From: Dipteris shenzhenensis
Taxonomy: Eukaryota; Polypodiophyta; Polypodiopsida; Gleicheniales
Assembly: GCA_047967505.1 (NCBI GenBank)
Contig: CM106538.1
Reading direction: 5' to 3' (one strand)
DNA: 64,000 bases
The notes below the pieces were generated by a model. The model had not been told where the DNA came from. It ran no database searches and saw only the letters and a program-made list of their open reading frames with translations. A program made the translations under genes and the position numbers. Numbering within the stretch: the first letter of the stretch is position 1; each line of letters starts with the position of its first letter. This document shows, in pieces, positions 63,861-64,000 of the stretch.

Positions 63861-63927
63861 ATAAATATATAGGAGAACAATAGGTAAATCATGCATGACA
63901 TAGGAAAATGGGTGCTTGAGCAACTCT

Positions 63928-64000
63928 CGGGGGGTCTACCCCAAAATATGTAAGTATAGCACGTGAGTTTAAATGGAGGGGGTCTTTAATTCAAAACTTT
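63928..64000. repeat. MITE-related element (member E), cut by window end
   Basis: TCGGGGGGTCTACC...AATATGTAAGTATAGCACGTG matches the left end of member C (GGGGGGTCAATAAG...ATATGTAAGATAGCACGTG). The rest lies outside the window. Confidence 0.6.

Overview
This is a land-plant nuclear window made almost entirely of transposable elements. The evidence is Ty1/Copia and Ty3/Gypsy elements with plant-type tRNA primer sites (initiator Met and Asp), CACTA/EnSpm (Tnp2-type) debris, a Helitron helicase, GT-AG introns, and long microsatellites and minisatellites. No rRNA, tRNA or CRISPR array was seen, and nothing looks bacterial. A non-flowering lineage such as a fern or lycophyte is a guess from the general look of the elements; the species cannot be named from this sequence.

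Layout. 1-2415: 5' part of a Copia element on the minus strand, running off the left edge. 2526-4409: an FCP1/NIF-like HAD phosphatase domain protein followed by a short SET-domain protein, both plus strand and both lacking a clear start. 4600-13900: a CACTA graveyard with Tnp2-type fragments on both strands, broken at 8604-10182 by a small complete LTR element that carries a fragment of a plant syntaxin gene. 13906-26652: a 12.7-kb Gypsy element (minus strand, TSD TAGAT) inserted into an array of GCGTCTATA-like repeats. 26653-30010: the rest of that array and a three-exon gene (28050-29382). 31075-38440: a coiled-coil pseudogene interrupted by a second, complete Copia element (32782-38319, TSD GACCC). 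38640-44400: tandem repeats, a DDE transposase pseudogene and a decayed gag-only Copia. 45260-47860: a decayed Gypsy pol with G-rich-ended MITEs around and inside it. 48890-49500: a 173-bp tandem repeat. 49683-55229: a Helitron-type Rep/helicase with an intact frame, a small intact four-exon gene downstream on the same strand, and a perfect 39-bp palindrome just upstream. 56155-59500: a hypothetical gene and a partial tandem duplication of its 5' flank. 59650-64000: AT-rich repeats, GA/CT foldbacks, a GC-rich stretch and an 85-90 bp repeat.

How it fits together. Insertion order can be read directly: Gypsy went into the subterminal-type repeat array, Copia into the coiled-coil gene, the small LTR element into a CACTA frame, and one MITE into a duplicated segment, with target-site duplications still visible. 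Decay is mostly nonsense change at Gln codons: every internal stop in the complete Copia is a TAG that looks like a former CAG, as expected from deamination of methylated CHG sites. The Helitron helicase frame and the small gene next to it are the clear exceptions to that decay. The points most worth follow-up are that Helitron region, the syntaxin capture, the MITE family with CACGTG at both ends, and the SET/phosphatase pair.
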